From positions 825 to 11,193 of the forward strand of contig DJPG01000080.1 of the NCBI GenBank assembly GCA_002439735.1: a DNA stretch of 10,369 bases. The letters run 5' to 3'. The notes under the pieces were generated by a model. The model ran no database searches. It saw only the letters and a list, made by a program, of their open reading frames with translations, and had not been told where the DNA came from. Each line of letters starts with the position of its first letter. Position 1 is the stretch's first letter. The position numbers and the translations under genes are program-made. The stretch is from Firmicutes bacterium UBA6418. GTDB lineage: Bacteria > Bacillota > Clostridia > Peptostreptococcales > Anaerovoracaceae. Shown piece after piece: positions 5,295-10,369 of this stretch.

Positions 5295-8200
5295 ATGCCA
5301 AAACCTATACAAGTAGGTAGAAAAGAGCGAATGACATTTGCGAAAATCAATGAAGTATGCGAAATGCCGAACTTAATCGAAATCCAGACGGATTCCTATA
5401 ACTGGTTCATCAAAGAAGGACTTCGGGAAGTTTTTGAAGACAGTTCTCCGATCAAGGACTACGCAGACAACTTGATTTTAGAATTCATCGACTATTCCCT
5501 TACCGATGCTCCGAAGTACGAGCAGGAAGAATGTAAGGAAAGAGATGTAACATACGCTGCTCCGCTTAAAGTCAAAGTCAGACTGATCAATAAGGAAACA
5601 GGCGAAGTCAAGGAACAGGAAGTGTTCATGGGTGATTTCCCGCTGATGACCGAAAAAGGAACGTTCATCTACAACGGCGCGGAACGTGTTGTTGTGACAC
5701 AGCTCGTGCGTTCCCCGGGACCTTACTACGATGTGACCACCGATAAGTCCAATAATAAACTGTTTTCCACGACCATCATTCCGAACCGCGGAGCATGGCT
5801 GGAATATGAAACAGATTCCAACGAAATTATTTCCGTCAGAGTCGATCGTACCCGTAAACAACCGGTGACGACCCTTTTGCGTGCGCTCGGATTTGGCAGC
5901 AATCAGGAAATCATCGACATCTTCGGCGAAGACCCGAGACTGATGAAAACCCTAGAGAAGGATTCCGCGTCCAACTATGAGGACGGTCTGAAGGAAATCT
6001 ATAAGAAACTGCGTCCGGCAGAACCGCCGACCGTCGAAAGCGCAAGAGCACTTTTGAATTCCCTGTTCTTTGATGCAAAGCGCTATGACCTTGCCAAGGT
6101 CGGAAGATATAAGTATAACAAGAAGCTGGGATTATCCAACAGAATTGCAGGCGTTGTGGCAGCAGAAGATGTGATTCATCCGGAAACCGGAGAGATCCTC
6201 GCGGAAAAAGACCAACTGATCAACAGAGATCTGGCATTAGCGATCGAAAATGCCGGTGTAGAATATATTTACGCATACAGCCCGGATAAGGAAAAAGAAG
6301 GACAGATCACCAAGGTGATCGGCAACCGCTTCGTCGACCTGCAGCAGTATGTCAACTTTGACGTTTCCGAACTCAAGGTGGCAGACAAGGTCTTCTATCC
6401 GGTACTCAAGGAGATTCTGGCAGAGTCGGAATCCGAAGCAGACTTGAAAGAAATACTTGTGGCGAGAAAGCACGACCTTTCTCCGAAGCATATTATCATA
6501 GAAGATATCATCGCGTCCGTCAGCTACATTCTCAATCTGAACTATGGCATCGGCACCGTAGACGATATCGACCACCTGGGCAACCGGAGACTGCGGACAG
6601 TCGGCGAGCTTTTGCAGAACCAGTTCCGTATCGGTCTGGCCAGAATGGAAAGAGTTGTCAAGGAAAGAATGACAACACAGGATATCGATGTCACCACCCC
6701 GCAGGCACTGATGAACATCCGGCCGGTGACCGCGGCGATCAAGGAGTTCTTCGGCAGTTCTCAGCTTTCCCAGTTCATGGATCAGAACAATCCGCTGGCG
6801 GAGCTGACACATAAGAGAAGACTTTCGGCACTCGGCCCGGGCGGTCTTTCCAGAGAAAGAGCCGGATTCGAGGTGCGTGACGTACACCATTCCCACTACG
6901 GCAGAATGTGTCCGATCGAGACCCCGGAAGGTCCGAACATCGGCCTGATCGGTTCCTTGACCACTTACGGCGTGATCAACCAATATGGCTTCATTGAAAC
7001 GCCTTACCGCGTGGTAGATAAAGAAACACACCGGGTTACCGACGAGATCCACTATCTGACGGCAGACGAAGAAGAAATGATGGTCGTTGCGCAGGCCAAC
7101 GAACCGCTGACCGAAGACGGGCACTTTGCCAACGCAAAGGTTGCGTCCAGAGGCGAGCACGGTGAAATCGCCCTGATGCCGCGTGAAAAGATCGACTACA
7201 TGGACGTTTCGCCGAAGCAGGTAGTATCCGTGGCGACCGCGATGATCCCGTTCCTCGAAAACGACGACGCGAACCGTGCGCTGATGGGCTCCAACATGCA
7301 GCGTCAGGCAGTTCCGCTGCTCGTAACCGAGGCGCCGATCGTTGGTACCGGTATGGAATACAAGGCAGCCCGCGACTCCGGCGTTGTGATTCTGGCAAAA
7401 CATGCCGGAACCATTGAATTCGTAGACGCGGATACCATCATCGTCCGCAGAGACGACAACAACGAAAAAGAGCGCTACCACCTGCTCAAGTTCAAGCGCT
7501 CCAACCAGGGAACCTGCATTAACCAGCGTCCGATTGTGGCGCACGGCGAACATGTAGAAGCCGGCGAAGTTATCGCCGACGGACCGTCCACCGATCTCGG
7601 CGAGATCGCGCTCGGCAAGAACCTGCTGATCGGTTTCATGACCTGGGAGGGCTACAACTACGAAGACGCGATCATCTTAAACGAAAGATTACTGATGGAC
7701 GATGTCCTGACATCGCTCCACATTGAAGAATATGAGTCCGAAGCACGTGACACCAAGCTCGGACCGGAAGAGATCACCCGTGACATCCCGAATGTCAGCG
7801 ATGATGCGCTCAAGGATCTGGATGAAGAGGGTATTATTCGCATCGGCGCGGAAGTCAATTCCTCCGACATTCTGGTCGGCAAGGTGACACCGAAGGGCGA
7901 AACCGAACTGACCGCAGAGGAAAGACTGCTGCGTGCGATCTTCGGCGAAAAAGCAAGAGAAGTCAGAGACACCTCCCTGCGTGTTCCGCACGGAGAGACC
8001 GGTATCGTGGTCGATGTAAAGATCTTCAGCAGAGAAAACGGCGACGAGCTGCCGCCGGGCGTCAACAAACTGGTGCGCTGCTACATCGCGACCAAGAGAA
8101 AGATCAACGTCGGCGATAAGATGGCCGGACGTCACGGAAACAAGGGTGTTATCTCCCGAATCCTGCCGGAAGAGGATATGCCGTTTATGGAAAATGGTCA

Positions 8201-9002
8201 GCCGCTGCAGGTCATGTTGAACCCGCTCGGCGTACCGTCCCGTATGAACGTCGGACAGGTGTTGGAAGTGCATCTGGGTCTGGCAGCCAAGAAAAAAGGC
8301 TGGTATATTGCGACCCCGGTATTCGACGGCGCGAACGAAAAGGACATCATGGCCATGCTGGATGAGTGCGGCTATCCAAGAACCGGTAAACTGCGTCTCA
8401 GAGACGGCAGAACCGGCGAATACTTCGATAATCCGGTAACCGTGGGCTACATGTATATGCTGAAGCTCCACCATCTGGTCGACGATAAAATCCACGCGAG
8501 GAGTACCGGACCGTATTCTCTGGTAACGCAGCAGCCACTGGGCGGTAAAGCGCAGTTCGGCGGACAGCGTTTCGGCGAAATGGAAGTTTGGGCGCTGGAA
8601 GCATACGGCGCAGCTTATACCCTGCAGGAAATCCTGACTGTAAAATCCGACGATATCGTAGGACGTGTCAAGACCTACGAAGCGATCGTCAAGGGTGAAA
8701 ACATTCCGAAGCCGGGCATTCCGGAATCCTTCAAGGTTCTGATCAAGGAAATGCAGGCACTCGGACTCGACGTCAAGGTTCTGTCGGAAAACAACGAAGA
8801 GATCGAGATCAAAGAATCTTCCGAGTACGATGACGATCTTCCGAACCTCGAATCCATCATGGATATCGAAACCGATATGGGCAGCGAGGAAGAAGTTCTG
8901 AACGCAGGCTTCAGTGAAGAAGCGATGGATGACGACGAACTGGACGATGACGATATGCAGGAACCGGATGACTTTGCATTCAGCCATTTCAAAGACGAGT
9001 AA
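5295..9002 (+). CDS. rpoB: DNA-directed RNA polymerase subunit beta
   Basis: This is the complete beta subunit, 1235 residues, half of the catalytic core of RNA polymerase. I choose ATG 5295 because AAGGAG (5281-5286) lies eight bases before it; GTG 5286 and ATG 5289 overlap or nearly touch that site. The N-terminal lobe/protrusion begins with MTFAKINEVCEMPNLIEIQ. The rifampicin region is FGSSQLSQFMDQNNPLAELT followed by HKRRLSALGPGG (486-517). Gln493, Asp496, His506 and Ser511 equal E. coli Q513, D516, H526 and S531, so no common resistance change is present. RDVHHSHYGRMCPIETPEGP follows, then the flap region (DELPPGVNKLVR), the active-site loop GDKMAGRHGNKG (940-951) and GGKAQFGGQRFGEMEVWALE (1083-1102), which contacts beta-prime. 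The last 60 residues (from about 1175) form a very acidic Asp/Glu tail. No ribosomal protein gene precedes it here. rpoC follows after 21 bases in the same frame. Confidence 0.99.
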   Translation: MPKPIQVGRKERMTFAKINEVCEMPNLIEIQTDSYNWFIKEGLREVFEDSSPIKDYADNLILEFIDYSLTDAPKYEQEECKERDVTYAAPLKVKVRLINKETGEVKEQEVFMGDFPLMTEKGTFIYNGAERVVVTQLVRSPGPYYDVTTDKSNNKLFSTTIIPNRGAWLEYETDSNEIISVRVDRTRKQPVTTLLRALGFGSNQEIIDIFGEDPRLMKTLEKDSASNYEDGLKEIYKKLRPAEPPTVESARALLNSLFFDAKRYDLAKVGRYKYNKKLGLSNRIAGVVAAEDVIHPETGEILAEKDQLINRDLALAIENAGVEYIYAYSPDKEKEGQITKVIGNRFVDLQQYVNFDVSELKVADKVFYPVLKEILAESESEADLKEILVARKHDLSPKHIIIEDIIASVSYILNLNYGIGTVDDIDHLGNRRLRTVGELLQNQFRIGLARMERVVKERMTTQDIDVTTPQALMNIRPVTAAIKEFFGSSQLSQFMDQNNPLAELTHKRRLSALGPGGLSRERAGFEVRDVHHSHYGRMCPIETPEGPNIGLIGSLTTYGVINQYGFIETPYRVVDKETHRVTDEIHYLTADEEEMMVVAQANEPLTEDGHFANAKVASRGEHGEIALMPREKIDYMDVSPKQVVSVATAMIPFLENDDANRALMGSNMQRQAVPLLVTEAPIVGTGMEYKAARDSGVVILAKHAGTIEFVDADTIIVRRDDNNEKERYHLLKFKRSNQGTCINQRPIVAHGEHVEAGEVIADGPSTDLGEIALGKNLLIGFMTWEGYNYEDAIILNERLLMDDVLTSLHIEEYESEARDTKLGPEEITRDIPNVSDDALKDLDEEGIIRIGAEVNSSDILVGKVTPKGETELTAEERLLRAIFGEKAREVRDTSLRVPHGETGIVVDVKIFSRENGDELPPGVNKLVRCYIATKRKINVGDKMAGRHGNKGVISRILPEEDMPFMENGQPLQVMLNPLGVPSRMNVGQVLEVHLGLAAKKKGWYIATPVFDGANEKDIMAMLDECGYPRTGKLRLRDGRTGEYFDNPVTVGYMYMLKLHHLVDDKIHARSTGPYSLVTQQPLGGKAQFGGQRFGEMEVWALEAYGAAYTLQEILTVKSDDIVGRVKTYEAIVKGENIPKPGIPESFKVLIKEMQALGLDVKVLSENNEEIEIKESSEYDDDLPNLESIMDIETDMGSEEEVLNAGFSEEAMDDDELDDDDMQEPDDFAFSHFKDE

Positions 9003-9023
9003 TACAGAAAGGGGAGGGGCTCC

Positions 9024-10369
<1,346 letters not shown>

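Noticed and set aside
6750..6835. Possible rifampicin-resistance alleles in rpoB
   Set aside because: The residues equivalent to E. coli Q513, D516, H526 and S531 are all the sensitive-type residues.
6237..7553. Minus-strand open frame of 438 codons, with another at 7689-8987
   Set aside because: Both are antisense to rpoB. Codon bias in a strongly expressed gene produces long stop-free opposite frames. No ribosome site or family signature was seen.

Overview
The window comes from the chromosome of a low-GC-lineage Gram-positive bacterium (Firmicutes/Bacillota, probably class Clostridia). The evidence is a beta subunit of about 1235 residues without the large enterobacterial insertions, strong AGGAGG-type ribosome binding sites, an Rpn-type nuclease fragment, and a lipoprotein-type amino-acid ABC transporter. 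I cannot assign a genus.

Layout from left to right. Positions 1-208 hold the broken tail of an Rpn-family (PD-(D/E)XK nuclease/transposase-like) gene, closed by a hairpin terminator. A TTGACA-17-TAAGAT promoter is embedded in that terminator. Positions 361-2831 hold a three-gene polar amino-acid uptake operon: substrate-binding lipoprotein, membrane permease and ATPase. A long intercistronic hairpin separates the first gene from the other two, which overlap by one base. Stem-loops and a strong terminator follow (2840-3023). Positions 3021-5239 are the accessory part: two copies of a 90-bp sequence (84 of 90 bases identical), each carrying a TTGCAT-17-TATNAT promoter, flank a visibly AT-richer cassette. 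The cassette contains only damaged genes: a small coiled-coil/membrane protein with a stop and two frameshifts, a secreted protein with an NCHSYAW motif split by one frameshift in a run of five C, and an internally deleted IS1634-like transposase on the minus strand. Positions 5295-10369 hold rpoB (complete) and the first 448 codons of rpoC, driven by the right-hand promoter copy.

How the parts work together. The ABC genes should form one importer: lipoprotein captures an amino acid, the permease dimer passes it, and the ATPase powers transport. The rpoB and rpoC products are the two large catalytic subunits of RNA polymerase. The cassette sits between a terminator and the rpoBC promoter, and the 90-bp promoter-bearing sequence lies on both sides of it. 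Insertion therefore left rpoBC with an intact promoter and put a second copy in front of the cassette.

Most of the window is ordinary housekeeping sequence. The parts worth a second look are the duplicated rpoB promoter and its decayed cassette, the single-base frameshift in the secreted NCHSYAW protein, and an apparent loss of about 15 residues before the Q-loop of the ABC ATPase. I do not see a convincing complete new system.
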